From Rhodocyclaceae bacterium (GTDB lineage Bacteria > Pseudomonadota > Gammaproteobacteria > Burkholderiales > Rhodocyclaceae), in contig JALNXH010000003.1 of NCBI GenBank assembly GCA_023230455.1, positions 1 to 64,000 on the forward strand: a stretch of DNA of 64,000 bases, in the 5' to 3' direction. This document shows, piece after piece, positions 26,301-34,805 of this stretch (positions within the stretch are counted from its first letter, which is position 1; each line of letters begins with the position of its first letter). The translations under genes were made by a program, and so were the position numbers. The notes under the pieces were generated by a model, which was not told the DNA's origin, ran no database searches, and saw only the letters and a program-made list of their open reading frames with translations.

Positions 26301-26536
26301 ACATGCTGGAAGATAGCGACGACTACGCAATTGTTGAAGCCGTGGTCGGGCTGGCGGATGCCTTTGATCGCGAAGTGATCGCCGAGGGGGTTGAGACCCT
26401 TGCCCATGGCATCCCCCTGTTGCGTTTGGGCTGCGATCTGGCGCAGGGCTACGGCATCGCCAAGCCGATGCCGGCCGGAGATATCCCCGCATGGGTGCGA
26501 ACCTGGCAGCCGATGCCGGAGTGGGCCAGCATTTAG
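23360..26536 (+). CDS. CHASE-PAS-PAS-GGDEF-EAL membrane c-di-GMP enzyme
   Basis: 1058 residues. Order: N-terminal membrane segment (about 30-48), periplasmic CHASE domain (about 75-290), second membrane segment (about 325-345), two PAS domains, GGDEF near 702-706, and EAL near 830. The GGDEF site is intact (ARLGGDEFVLL), with the inhibitory I-site RGDD exactly five residues before it. The EAL domain keeps EALIRW, the Asn of NISGNH, LDDFGTGYSS and IAEGVET, so both cyclase and phosphodiesterase activities are possible. Start is ATG at 23360, overlapping the hemerythrin stop by one base; an in-frame start at 23303 would overlap by 58 bp. Confidence 0.9.
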   Translation: MSAMSRTAAQPEAGKESSDPQAAEPYVSWPGLLAWVVLAIGLALTWLAWNTSAAIVRDRTADRFQHEVDTVREFISSRMKQYRMTLQGAAGIFNASETVTREEWRKYAATLQLHRFLPGVQGLAYSPMVKRNELRGHLRKVRAEGFPGYAIRPEGIREVYIPVVFIEPFAGRNLQAFGYDVFSDPTRRAAMEAARDSGDVATSQRVILVQADEKDPQPGFLMYMPIYRRGLPLDTVEQRRAALSGFVSFPFQARDLFGGILQTEHPNIDLELFDGDSLSEDSLLYHDSKQRHIHYGDAQTHSKFSTLVKVDAAGRQWSLYVHAWPGYANGPEQLYPVAVAVGGATITLLAFWIVLSLSRQRQRAFALAHEITKELSDSEQRHRALFEMMPLPMWTIDEETLAFIDVNQAAEDHYGYTRDEFLKMTVRDIRPVEDIPLLLDGLAGLPHGVLQRNWRHKKKDGTVIDVSVIARRVNVKGRQHWFSVVRDVTKSKRDFERLQLAASVFSSSQEGIMITDRENRIVDVNPAFTRITGYAREEVLGENPGMLGSGRQPPEFYAAMKKALTETGAWSGEMWNRRKSGETYAERLSIDVVRDADGAVKNYVAVFSDISQFKAHEAELDRIAHYDALTGVPNRRLLADRLEMSLARSKRGGKLLAVCYIDLDGFKVINEAYGHSVGDQMLIETAQHLHRSLRGDDTVARLGGDEFVLLLGDLTDSRECFAVLDRILEGIAHPHPIDGTAVSISASIGVAIYPEDDVDADTLLRHADQAMFRAKDSGKNCYRLFDTDHDRRIKSHRDLLANVRDGLAKNEFALFYQPKVDMRQGSVAGAEALIRWHHAELGLLAPAMFMPMVDNTEMEIPIGEWVIAEAFRQVAAWAKDGLIVPVSVNISGNHLQSQVFLPYLRSQLAAYPEVDPAWFGLEILETTTLEDVGNVSGVIRECQALGFRCALDDFGTGYSSLTYLRRLPAHILKIDQSFVRDMLEDSDDYAIVEAVVGLADAFDREVIAEGVETLAHGIPLLRLGCDLAQGYGIAKPMPAGDIPAWVRTWQPMPEWASI

Positions 26537-26621
26537 GTACTGCGTATCGTCGGCTGCGTCTGCTTGTGCAGGCCGTAATCGGCCTAGAATGGGCCGGGTG
26601 TGATCTCCTTGAACCGTGCCC

Positions 26622-27530
26622 ATGCCCGAAAGTACTCCCGAAAGCTCTGTGCCCTTTGGCGGGAAGGCCGCGTTGCCTCGACGCTGCAAATGGATTCTGG
26701 TAGCGACGTTTTTTATGGCTTATGCGTTTGCGGCCTCCATTGCGACGTATATCCATATGGCGCATCTTTCGAGCAAGCGTTTTTCCACGCAAATGCTTGC
26801 TCAGGAGTATGCGCAGAGAATCCAGGAGCGACTGCAAACGGCTTTGGTTTCCACGCATGTGCTGGCTTCGGTGGTGAGGCAGTCAAACGGCCAGTTGCGA
26901 AATTTCAACGACGTTGCGACCGATCTGCTCTCGCTTTTCCCAAGTGTGAGCGCATTACAGTTGGCGCCGGATGGAGTGATTCGCGAGGTTTATCCGCTGG
27001 AGGGCAATCAAGCGGCTATCGGGCACGATCTCCTTTCCGACAGCAAGCGCAATCGTGAGGCTGTGGCTGCGATCACTACGCGCCAGCTGACGTTGGCTGG
27101 CCCGTTCAATCTGATTCAGGGCGGGGTCGGGGCGGTTGGGCGAATGCCGGTTTTCCTCGTTGACGAACGTGGAGACTCGAATTTCTGGGGGTTCGCCATT
27201 GCTCTGATTCGGATTCCACATTTGCTCGAATCGGCAGGGCTTGATGGACTTGCCCGATCCGGCTATCGCTACGAGCTATGGCGCACCCACCCCGACACCG
27301 AACAAAAGCATGTGTTCGCTAGCAGCGGCGCCGTTCCGGAAGATCCGGCCGAGTATGTCGTTACTATCTTCAACGGGCGCTGGATTCTGTCCATAAGCCC
27401 CGCAGCCGGATGGATAACAATGCCCGATTACATTGAAATCTTCGGTATCGGCTTGATTGGTGCGCTGATCATCACGGGGTTTCAGTACTTGGCGTTACGC
27501 ATCCTTCTGCGTGGGGTGCATCGTTTCTAG
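26622..27530 (+). CDS. Stand-alone CHASE-like membrane sensor without output domain
   Basis: 302 residues. One membrane helix near residues 22-40 (ILVATFFMAYAFAASIATYI), a periplasmic domain of about 220 residues, and a second helix near 275-295 (FGIGLIGALIITGFQYLALR), then only a few residues. The periplasmic part, with ALQLAPDGVIREVYPLEGNQ and GLARSGYRYELW, matches the extracellular CHASE sensor layout. Normally a kinase or GGDEF output follows the second helix; here the protein simply ends. The next gene, on the other strand, starts its 3' end 33 bp away. It may signal through a partner such as either neighbouring GGDEF/EAL protein, or be a truncated remnant. Confidence 0.7.
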   Translation: MPESTPESSVPFGGKAALPRRCKWILVATFFMAYAFAASIATYIHMAHLSSKRFSTQMLAQEYAQRIQERLQTALVSTHVLASVVRQSNGQLRNFNDVATDLLSLFPSVSALQLAPDGVIREVYPLEGNQAAIGHDLLSDSKRNREAVAAITTRQLTLAGPFNLIQGGVGAVGRMPVFLVDERGDSNFWGFAIALIRIPHLLESAGLDGLARSGYRYELWRTHPDTEQKHVFASSGAVPEDPAEYVVTIFNGRWILSISPAAGWITMPDYIEIFGIGLIGALIITGFQYLALRILLRGVHRF

Positions 27531-27563
27531 TGAAATGCTGATCTCCACCGTTCGTGCTGTTCC

Positions 27564-30500
27564 CTAGTGCAGTCGGGTGCGGGTCAGATGCAGTGTGCGC
27601 GGATTGACTTCCGGCAGGTCGTAGCTCTGACTTTGCTTCAATAGCTGAACAAATTCGGCGCCCGGCAGCGGCTTCGAGAAATAATAACCTTGCAGCAGAT
27701 CGCAACCGCTTTCGCGCAGGAATTCGACTTGTTCGAGCGTCTCGACACCTTCGGCAATGATGTTCAGCTTGAGCGAATGCCCCAGAGCCAGAATCGCTCG
27801 CGCGATTGAGGCCGCTTCGCTATCTTCCGGCGTGTCGCTGACAAACGAGCGGTCTATCTTGAGCGTTTTCATCGGCAGCTGCTTCAGATATGACAGGCTC
27901 GAGTAGCCGGTTCCGAAGTCGTCGATCGACAGCCCGACGCCAAGTGTTTTCAGTTCATTAAGTATCTTGATGCCGTGCGCAGCATCGCTCATCACAGCGC
28001 TTTCGGTCAGTTCGATTTCCAGTTGCGCCGGGGCAATCCCATGTTCGGCCACCGCGCGCGCGACCTGCCTGACGATATCTCCGTTCAACTGCATCGCCGA
28101 AATATTGACGGCGACAAAAAGCTCTTCGCCAACGGCGAGTTGCCAACGGCGAACTTCTTCGCAGGCTTTGTTGATGACCCATTCGCCGACGTGCTGAATC
28201 AAGCCGATTTCCTCCAGCAGCGGAATGAAAACGGCCGGCCCCACATCTTTTTCAAGATCAGGGCAGTGCCAGCGTAGCAAGGCCTCCGCTCCAACGATGC
28301 GTCCGCTGACGGCCGAAACGAAGGGTTGGAAATTGACGATTAGCTCCCCGCGCTCCAGGGCATGGTGCAATTTGCTTTCCAGGCGCACCCGTTCGGCGGC
28401 ACGCTCGTTCATTTCCTGGCGGAAGAAACGGTAGGTGTTGCCGCCGTCGGCAATGGCTTTGTACATTGCCGAGTCGGCATTGCGTGCCAGCGCTTCCGCA
28501 TCGATGCCATCCTCCGGAAATACGCTGATGCCGATGCTGGTCGAGATATATATTTCCTGATCGGCGAATTCGAACGCGCCGTGCAGTTTTTCCTGAACGT
28601 TTCTGACCCGCTGCGCCGCTTCTTCCGACGTTGCGAGTCCTTTCATGACTAATGCGAACTGGTCTCCTCCCAGTCGGGATACGTCGGCCTTGCTGTCCGC
28701 TATGGCAAGCAGACGGGACGAGATTTCGATCAGAATCTGATCTCCAGAGGCTTGTCCGACGGTTTCATTGACCAGCTTGAATCGATCCAGGTCGAGATAG
28801 ACCACGGCCATCCGTGTGTTTTGCTGTTCCGTTTCAACGATGGCCTGCTGCACCCGGTTCAGGAAATGGTCGCGATTGGGCAATGAAGTAAGGGCATCGT
28901 GGTGCGTGAGGAAGTGAACGCGCTCCTCGATCTGGCGGCGTATCGAAATGTCCGAAAATGCGGCCACATAGTTGAGCGTCTTGCCTGTGTCGTCCTTCAA
29001 GACGCTGATGGAGAGCCATTCGAGATACTCTTCGCCGTTCTTCCGTCGATTGACTACTTCGCCCTGCCATTCGCCGTTCTGATTGAGCGATTCCCACATA
29101 TGCCGATATAAATGTGGAGGGCTGCGACCGGAGCTGAGCATGGCCGGCGTATTGCCGACGACTTCATCCGTGGTGTAACCCGTCAGTGCAGTAAACGCCT
29201 TGTTCACCATGATGATGCGGTTGCGTTCATCGGCGATGATGATGCCTTCCGAACTGTTCTCGAAGACTCGCGCCACCACCCTGAGTTTGCCCTCGGCGGT
29301 TTGTCTGGCTTCCTCGCGGTCGATTGCATCGAGTGCGAAGGACAGGTTTCCCGCCAGTTCCTCCAGGAGGGCTTGCTCCTCGGTTGAATATATCTGCCCG
29401 GAGGCTCCAAGGATGCCTATGTCGCCGCGTTCGGTGCCGTTGGCCTGGAGCGGCAGATGCAGCAGCGATTGCAAACCGAGATGATTCAACTCCTGCGACA
29501 GGGCGGCATTGCAGCATGCCAGGGTGTCGCAGCGGAGGCGCCTTTGCGGCCAGCAGCGACGATCCGGATTGTCTATTTCGCAGCGCAGACGTTCCACATA
29601 AGGGCGAATCGAATCGTCGGCAAAGACATGCGCCGAATCGCCTTGCTTGAAATGAATCCAGACGGCCGGGAATCCGCCCTTTTCCTGCAGGATTCGGCGG
29701 GCTTGTTCCAGCAGTGCGGTGCGGTCCTGGGTGAATATGATGAGATGGTTAATCTCGCTCAGTACCATGAGCACGCGATTCAGGCTGGCAACCCTTTGCT
29801 CGGCGGCTTTGCGTTCTGAAATATCCAGGGCGATGCCGACGATGCCGCGATTGCTGCCGTCGCTGTAACGGAATACCGCCTTGTGAAACATCGCGTCGAC
29901 GACGCGACCGTCACCCTGCTTGAGTTGCCCCTCATAGATCTGCTTGTCGCCGGAAGAGAGCAGGTTCCTGTCGGCATTTTCTTCTTCAACGGCGAAATGC
30001 CCTGGCACAACGTCGTGAATTGTCTTGCCGACGATTTGCTGCCGATTGCGGCCGACGTATTTTTCGAACTGTTTGTTGACGGCAAGGTACTGGCCATCGA
30101 TGTTCTTTGAAAACACCGGCCCCGGAAAGGCTTCAATCAGCTGCTCGAGGAAATGCAGACTTTCCCGCAGATGCCGTTCAAGGTTCTCGCGTTCGGTAAC
30201 ATCCTCGCCGAATTCGAGGACATAGAGCGGGACTCCATGGCTGTCGCAAAGGGTGGTTTTTCTGTAGGAAATCCAGCGCGGTTCGGCCGCCAGCATGTCG
30301 ACCTTCTGTACCGGCAGCTCGATCATGCTGCGATAACGAATGGCTTTCTTATCGCCGGCATCGAGTACGTCGGCCAGTTCCGGTGCGTAGATTTCGTCGT
30401 TGCTGCGACCGATCAGCGACGTACGCTCGCGGCCGAGAATGCGCTCCCCGGAGCTGTTGATGCGAGTAATCCGCAAGTCGGAAACCCGCTTCAGGACGAT

Positions 30501-31487
30501 CATTCCGGGCGTGTGTTCGAAAATTGAATCGAGCAATGCGTGCGATTGTTCGAGATGCGCTTCAGCGCGGATGCGGGCATCCATTGCTTCGCGCAAGGCG
30601 GCCTGTTCGGCCAGCAACTCGCGGGTTCTTTCGGCGACTTTCCTTTCGAGTTTTTGCGGGCGCAGCAATAAATGGAAGGTCAGGAAAAACAGCAATACGG
30701 ACGAAAGGGCGATTCCAATGCCTGCAAGCAGCGGAAAGCCGATAAGTGACGCCGAGGGCGGGGCGATGTGAAGAGTCAGTATTTCGTTGCCAACCAGCGG
30801 GACCGATCGGGTCGTGCCCGGATTGTTCAGGGCGCCGCCCGAGAAGATGACGGTTTCCGGCGCTCCGGACTGCCATTGCAGGCTGAACTTGACGCCAAAG
30901 CCGTCATTGATGAGCGTCAGCAGTTGAAGCTCCTGGATCAGATACGCCAGCGAGGCCTCTCCGACGAGACGCCCCCACAATCGCTTACCGCCATGGTTGT
31001 CCGGCTGCCAAAGCGGTTGGGTGACGAGCAAGCTGCCATCACCGATGCTGAAATGCTGTATATCCTGGGCAGTTAGACCTGCTACGGCAGGCAACGGTAA
31101 GGCGATGGGTTCGCTTTGCTCACTGAGTTCGCGCTGGATAACGATTGATTCACCTTGCAGCGGCTCGATTTTTACCGAGCTGACGATACCGCTCATGCGC
31201 AACAAGTTGCGTACCGTGGTTTCGAAGTGATCGGCGGCTTTGGTGTGGGGAATCGAGAGGGCGACGATGCCCGGCATCTGTTTGGCGCGCTCGATTAGTT
31301 CCTGGGCGTACCCGATGCGGCTGGCTAGATGGCGCTCGGCTTCCTGCGCCAGTTGCTCTTGCCGCATTTCCTGATAATGGCTGGCAAAGTAGGCCGGAAC
31401 TGCCGAAAAACCCACAGCGATGATCGCCGAAACGACCGCCGCCCCCCAGCTTGAATGGCGGATTGAGTGTTGAATGCGGGTAAGCAT
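27564..31487 (-). CDS. Large membrane PAS/GAF/GGDQF/EAL protein
   Basis: 1307 residues. Order: membrane helix near 15-35, periplasmic sensor region (about 36-245), second helix (about 250-275), coiled coil (KLERKVAERTRELLAEQAAL), two PAS domains, a GAF-like domain (about 580-740), a third PAS, a GGDEF-type domain near 939 and an EAL domain near 1067. The cyclase signature is altered to GGDQF, losing the catalytic Glu, so cyclase activity is doubtful. The EAL domain keeps EALLRW, NISAMQ, ELTESA, IDDFGTGYSS and IAEGVET and is probably an active c-di-GMP phosphodiesterase. It converges with the CHASE-like gene and lies upstream of the cytochrome locus. Confidence 0.9.
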   Translation of the reverse strand: MLTRIQHSIRHSSWGAAVVSAIIAVGFSAVPAYFASHYQEMRQEQLAQEAERHLASRIGYAQELIERAKQMPGIVALSIPHTKAADHFETTVRNLLRMSGIVSSVKIEPLQGESIVIQRELSEQSEPIALPLPAVAGLTAQDIQHFSIGDGSLLVTQPLWQPDNHGGKRLWGRLVGEASLAYLIQELQLLTLINDGFGVKFSLQWQSGAPETVIFSGGALNNPGTTRSVPLVGNEILTLHIAPPSASLIGFPLLAGIGIALSSVLLFFLTFHLLLRPQKLERKVAERTRELLAEQAALREAMDARIRAEAHLEQSHALLDSIFEHTPGMIVLKRVSDLRITRINSSGERILGRERTSLIGRSNDEIYAPELADVLDAGDKKAIRYRSMIELPVQKVDMLAAEPRWISYRKTTLCDSHGVPLYVLEFGEDVTERENLERHLRESLHFLEQLIEAFPGPVFSKNIDGQYLAVNKQFEKYVGRNRQQIVGKTIHDVVPGHFAVEEENADRNLLSSGDKQIYEGQLKQGDGRVVDAMFHKAVFRYSDGSNRGIVGIALDISERKAAEQRVASLNRVLMVLSEINHLIIFTQDRTALLEQARRILQEKGGFPAVWIHFKQGDSAHVFADDSIRPYVERLRCEIDNPDRRCWPQRRLRCDTLACCNAALSQELNHLGLQSLLHLPLQANGTERGDIGILGASGQIYSTEEQALLEELAGNLSFALDAIDREEARQTAEGKLRVVARVFENSSEGIIIADERNRIIMVNKAFTALTGYTTDEVVGNTPAMLSSGRSPPHLYRHMWESLNQNGEWQGEVVNRRKNGEEYLEWLSISVLKDDTGKTLNYVAAFSDISIRRQIEERVHFLTHHDALTSLPNRDHFLNRVQQAIVETEQQNTRMAVVYLDLDRFKLVNETVGQASGDQILIEISSRLLAIADSKADVSRLGGDQFALVMKGLATSEEAAQRVRNVQEKLHGAFEFADQEIYISTSIGISVFPEDGIDAEALARNADSAMYKAIADGGNTYRFFRQEMNERAAERVRLESKLHHALERGELIVNFQPFVSAVSGRIVGAEALLRWHCPDLEKDVGPAVFIPLLEEIGLIQHVGEWVINKACEEVRRWQLAVGEELFVAVNISAMQLNGDIVRQVARAVAEHGIAPAQLEIELTESAVMSDAAHGIKILNELKTLGVGLSIDDFGTGYSSLSYLKQLPMKTLKIDRSFVSDTPEDSEAASIARAILALGHSLKLNIIAEGVETLEQVEFLRESGCDLLQGYYFSKPLPGAEFVQLLKQSQSYDLPEVNPRTLHLTRTRLH

Positions 31488-31549
31488 CTGGGTCTTTTAT
31501 AGTCGGGACGAAGGAGCCCACTACCCGGAAAGCAATTAAGGCGCCAGAA

Positions 31550-32530
31550 CTATTTGGCGTCCGCCAGGGGGTGAAGCGCCCGATTCACGTAAGCGACTAT
31601 TGCGCGGATGTCTTCATCCCCGAGTACCTTCTTCCACGCAGGCATCGACGTTCCCGGCAGCCCTTCTCGAATGACCTCGGTCAGTCGTTTTCGGCTCATC
31701 CCCGACATTGCGCCGGGGTCTGTGAGATTCCTTGGGTGCGGTTGAAGGAAGCTCCCAATCCAGTTTTTCCCGGTTCCGTCCGCGCCATGACAAAACGCGC
31801 AGTTGCCTAGAAACAGGCGTTCCCCGCGCTTTTCAAGTGGAGTCAATGTGGCGATCCGTTTTGCGATGTCATGCTTTGCGTAAGGGCTGGCGCTGGCCAT
31901 AGCATCCAGCGGCTGGTTCGAAGGGGAATATCCGTTCCGTGGATAGGAGAGCGGACGTGGCTCCCATACGGCAGCCGGTTCTTCGGAGGCCCCGCTTTCG
32001 TGGCACGTGATGCAGGTGGCCAGATAAAGCCGTTTACCTTCCGCCTGCTCCGGGGATAGCGATTCCCATGGCTGGGAAAGCGGAATCTCACCATTGGCAA
32101 ACGGATAGGCGATTCTGTATCGGGAATGGTTCTCCCAGCCGTTCTGAGGCGTGTGGTAGCGGGTATTTTCTGCCTTGCGCTCGACAAATTCACTGACCAC
32201 GAATAAGGCCAGGCGCTGCATCTCATCCCGGCTCAACAGGCCCTTGAACGATTTCATGGCGGTTCCGGGGCGGCCTGCTTCCAGTACGCTGAAGACGTAC
32301 TGGGGCGTCAATCGGCGTGGGTCGGCGCGGGTGAAGTCAGCGGGGGGCGGTTGCAGATAGGCTGCGGCTTGGGTCCGCGCATTGCCGGAGTAGCCATGGC
32401 AAAAATAGCAGCGGGCATTGTAGAGATCGCGGCCGTCGGCGGGGCGCGATGCTTCCGCGACGGCGGTCGATGCACTGCACAGAAAAATCAGCCCGGACAA
32501 AAAACGGGCGAGGAGACCCATTGTGCGCAA
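31550..32530 (-). CDS. Triheme c-type cytochrome (class I-like domains)
   Basis: 326 residues with a signal peptide (GLLARFLSGLIFLCSASTAVA). Three CXXCH heme sites: CYFCH at 41, CITCH at 173 and CAFCH at 244. The first and third domains carry the class I distal-Met pattern (PGTAMKSF, PGTSMPAW); the middle domain is less regular. It should be an exported periplasmic electron carrier. It follows the other triheme gene by 9 bp on the same strand and is likely co-transcribed. The pair is transcribed away from the tetraheme gene at 33863. Confidence 0.88.
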   Translation of the reverse strand: MRTMGLLARFLSGLIFLCSASTAVAEASRPADGRDLYNARCYFCHGYSGNARTQAAAYLQPPPADFTRADPRRLTPQYVFSVLEAGRPGTAMKSFKGLLSRDEMQRLALFVVSEFVERKAENTRYHTPQNGWENHSRYRIAYPFANGEIPLSQPWESLSPEQAEGKRLYLATCITCHESGASEEPAAVWEPRPLSYPRNGYSPSNQPLDAMASASPYAKHDIAKRIATLTPLEKRGERLFLGNCAFCHGADGTGKNWIGSFLQPHPRNLTDPGAMSGMSRKRLTEVIREGLPGTSMPAWKKVLGDEDIRAIVAYVNRALHPLADAK

Positions 32531-32539
32531 CGCTTTTCG

Positions 32540-33631
32540 CTATTTTTTCGCCACCGTCCCAGCGGGGCGGATGAAGCTCCGGAATACGTATTCCGAAACA
32601 TCGGCAATTTCCTGTGCGGTCAGTACCTTGCTCCAGGCGGGCATTTCGGTCCCCAGTTTGCCCATGGAAACGGCGGCGAATATGACTGGACGGTTGAATA
32701 TGGCCTTCGACTCCGCTGAGATCAGGCTGCGTGGTTTGGGGTTGATGAAGTAGGCGCGCGGCCCTTTGCCGTCGCCTTTTACACCATGGCAGGTCGCGCA
32801 GTTGCCATCGAAAAACGCCTTGCCTTTTTGGGCGCTCCCGATCAGCGCATTGGGCATTGGCAAGCTCATGTCGGCGGTAATGGGTGCCGGCAGCTTTTGC
32901 GAGCGCATGCTCGATTCGTCGCGAACTCGTCCACCATAGGCGTGGGTTCCGGAGATGGTTTCGGTTTCGGGGATCATCAGTGCGGCGCGGACATAATCGA
33001 CGATTGCTTCGATTTCCTGCGGCGAAAGTCTTCCGGCAAAGGCGGCCATGGCCGTTCCCGGGCGGCCATGGCTCACCGACGCGATCATGCGTTCGCGGGA
33101 GAGTTCGGCGCGCGCCTGCGGAGAGGCCAGATTCTTTGGCGGCACGCTGCCGCCGACAGGGAGCGACGATCCTTGCCCCCGTTCGCCGTGGCAAACGATA
33201 CAGTTGTGGGCATAGAGCAACTTGCCTTGCTGCAAGCGGGGATCGAGGGCAACGATCATAAACGTCCGGCGAATGTAATCGACGACGGCCTCGATTTCAT
33301 TCGCGGTCAACTGCGTTTTCCAGCCCACCATGGCCGTACCGGACTTGCCGTGGGTGACAATCGTGACCATCGCGTCCCGTCCCAGATTGTTCGCGCTGGA
33401 AAAGTCGCGCGGAGGCGGGTTCAGGCTCCCGCTGGCGCGACTGCGCCCATCGCCGCGGTCGCCATGGCAGACCGAACAATAGTTGTGATAGATGGCTGCT
33501 GGGCTGATGGTTCCGCCTTTGTTCGGCCGTTCGCCAGCCATGGAGGCACTTATGTCGAGACACAGCAACGCCATGCTCTGGATAAGAACTGTTATAAGGG
33601 CGTTGAGGCGCATGGCTGCTTTGACTTTCAT
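32540..33631 (-). CDS. Triheme c-type cytochrome made of three class I-like domains
   Basis: 363 residues from the preferred start, ATG at 33629-33631 (MKVKAAMRLNALITVLIQSM, a signal peptide). Heme motifs: CSVCH at 52, CIVCH at 144 and CATCH at 278. Each is followed by its own distal-Met segment, GKSGTAM, GRPGTAM and GKLGTEM, so the protein looks like three small class I cytochromes in a row. A longer frame up to 33706 would put 25 unlikely residues before the signal. Probable role: periplasmic electron wire with relatively high-potential His/Met hemes, unlike the bis-His types downstream. Confidence 0.88.
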   Translation of the reverse strand: MKVKAAMRLNALITVLIQSMALLCLDISASMAGERPNKGGTISPAAIYHNYCSVCHGDRGDGRSRASGSLNPPPRDFSSANNLGRDAMVTIVTHGKSGTAMVGWKTQLTANEIEAVVDYIRRTFMIVALDPRLQQGKLLYAHNCIVCHGERGQGSSLPVGGSVPPKNLASPQARAELSRERMIASVSHGRPGTAMAAFAGRLSPQEIEAIVDYVRAALMIPETETISGTHAYGGRVRDESSMRSQKLPAPITADMSLPMPNALIGSAQKGKAFFDGNCATCHGVKGDGKGPRAYFINPKPRSLISAESKAIFNRPVIFAAVSMGKLGTEMPAWSKVLTAQEIADVSEYVFRSFIRPAGTVAKK

Positions 33632-33862
33632 GGAACGGCTTTCGGTGGCGGCGATGGGTTCTTCATCCGCAATGCAAGAATCGAACCGATTGCGGTATGT
33701 GCACACATAAATCCAGCGTTGCTTGGTTCGGGACTTGCTTAATATACTTCCGCCCGAATCGGTTTGACCGATATTTCTTAATGTTGTCCTGACGTGGCGG
33801 TATTTCGATTGAGCATGGTGGGCGTTGGCATACCCCGGTTGTCATGGAAGGCCGCGCAAGCG

Positions 33863-34585
33863 ATGGAGCGAAAACCAAAATGCTGGATTGGGCTGGTTCT
33901 CATCGCCTTGCTGTGCAATTTGGCATGGGCCGATATCCGCACGACAAAGCACAGTCTCGCGCGCAATCCGGTCAAGGCTGACGGTTCGGATGTCTGCGTT
34001 TATTGCCATGCGCCTAACATGACTGGAACGCCGCCCGAGCAGGCGCCTCTGTGGCAGGGTTCGGTCGGGACAACGTCGACGTTTACCATCTATGACGATA
34101 TCGGGCGTCTCGGCCTTGGCAAACCGTCGATCGGGTCGCAATCCATTGCCTGCCTGTCGTGCCACGATGCGATCCAGGCAAGATCGGTCAGCAAGGAAAC
34201 CATGGGGCAGTCGTCGGATCACCCGTTCGGGGTGCCTTATCGCGGCGCGATCAAGGGCCGGCCGATTCCATTCAAAGGGATGGAGAAAACAAATCCGGAT
34301 GCGCCTGCCGTCCATGCCAAGCATCTTGTGGACACCGAGGGGTTTCGTGACGTCAGCCGGGGGATCGTGGAAGAACGAACAGTCTGGTGGGTGTCGGCTT
34401 CAGGCGTTACGGGGCAGCGAACGCGCGGCGACCTGCCGCTGTATACCCGGCGCGACGAGAATAGCGGGGAGGATCTGCCGTTTATCGAGTGCAGCAGTTG
34501 TCACGACCCGCACTCGAACAACCAGAGTTTTCTACGAACACCTAACGAGGGCAGCCGCTTATGTTTGACCTGCCACATGAAATGA
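33863..34585 (+). CDS. Tetraheme c-type cytochrome (filament/OmcE-like candidate)
   Basis: 240 residues; start 33863 gives a clean signal peptide (CWIGLVLIALLCNLAWA). CXXCH motifs: CVYCH at 45, CLSCH at 97, CSSCH at 210 and CLTCH at 234, followed by only two residues. It begins IRTTKHSL after the signal and carries a SDHPFG motif; the same TKH-N/S-L, CVxCH, CLSCH, DHP, CHDPH order recurs in the cytochrome at 36235 and in the first 275 residues of the one at 46080. Four bis-His hemes in about 200 residues is the size of OmcE-type filament cytochromes, but I infer this only from heme number and length. Confidence 0.88.
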   Translation: MERKPKCWIGLVLIALLCNLAWADIRTTKHSLARNPVKADGSDVCVYCHAPNMTGTPPEQAPLWQGSVGTTSTFTIYDDIGRLGLGKPSIGSQSIACLSCHDAIQARSVSKETMGQSSDHPFGVPYRGAIKGRPIPFKGMEKTNPDAPAVHAKHLVDTEGFRDVSRGIVEERTVWWVSASGVTGQRTRGDLPLYTRRDENSGEDLPFIECSSCHDPHSNNQSFLRTPNEGSRLCLTCHMK

Positions 34586-34805
34586 ACCGGAAGTGCACCG
34601 GAACGAGCCGGCCCGGATTGCCTATGCGAAGGTCAATGATGTATTTTGGCACTTTGGGCGATATACGGTTGCCGGTTTTGCGTCGGCGGGTTCGATCCGG
34701 AGGCAAACGGTCGGGTCCGGCGGTAATGCGGCCGCTGGGATTGCGTGGATTGAATTCGTAGGCGCTACTTTGAAAACAGACCCAGGGTGTAAAGGAGAAC
34801 GATCG

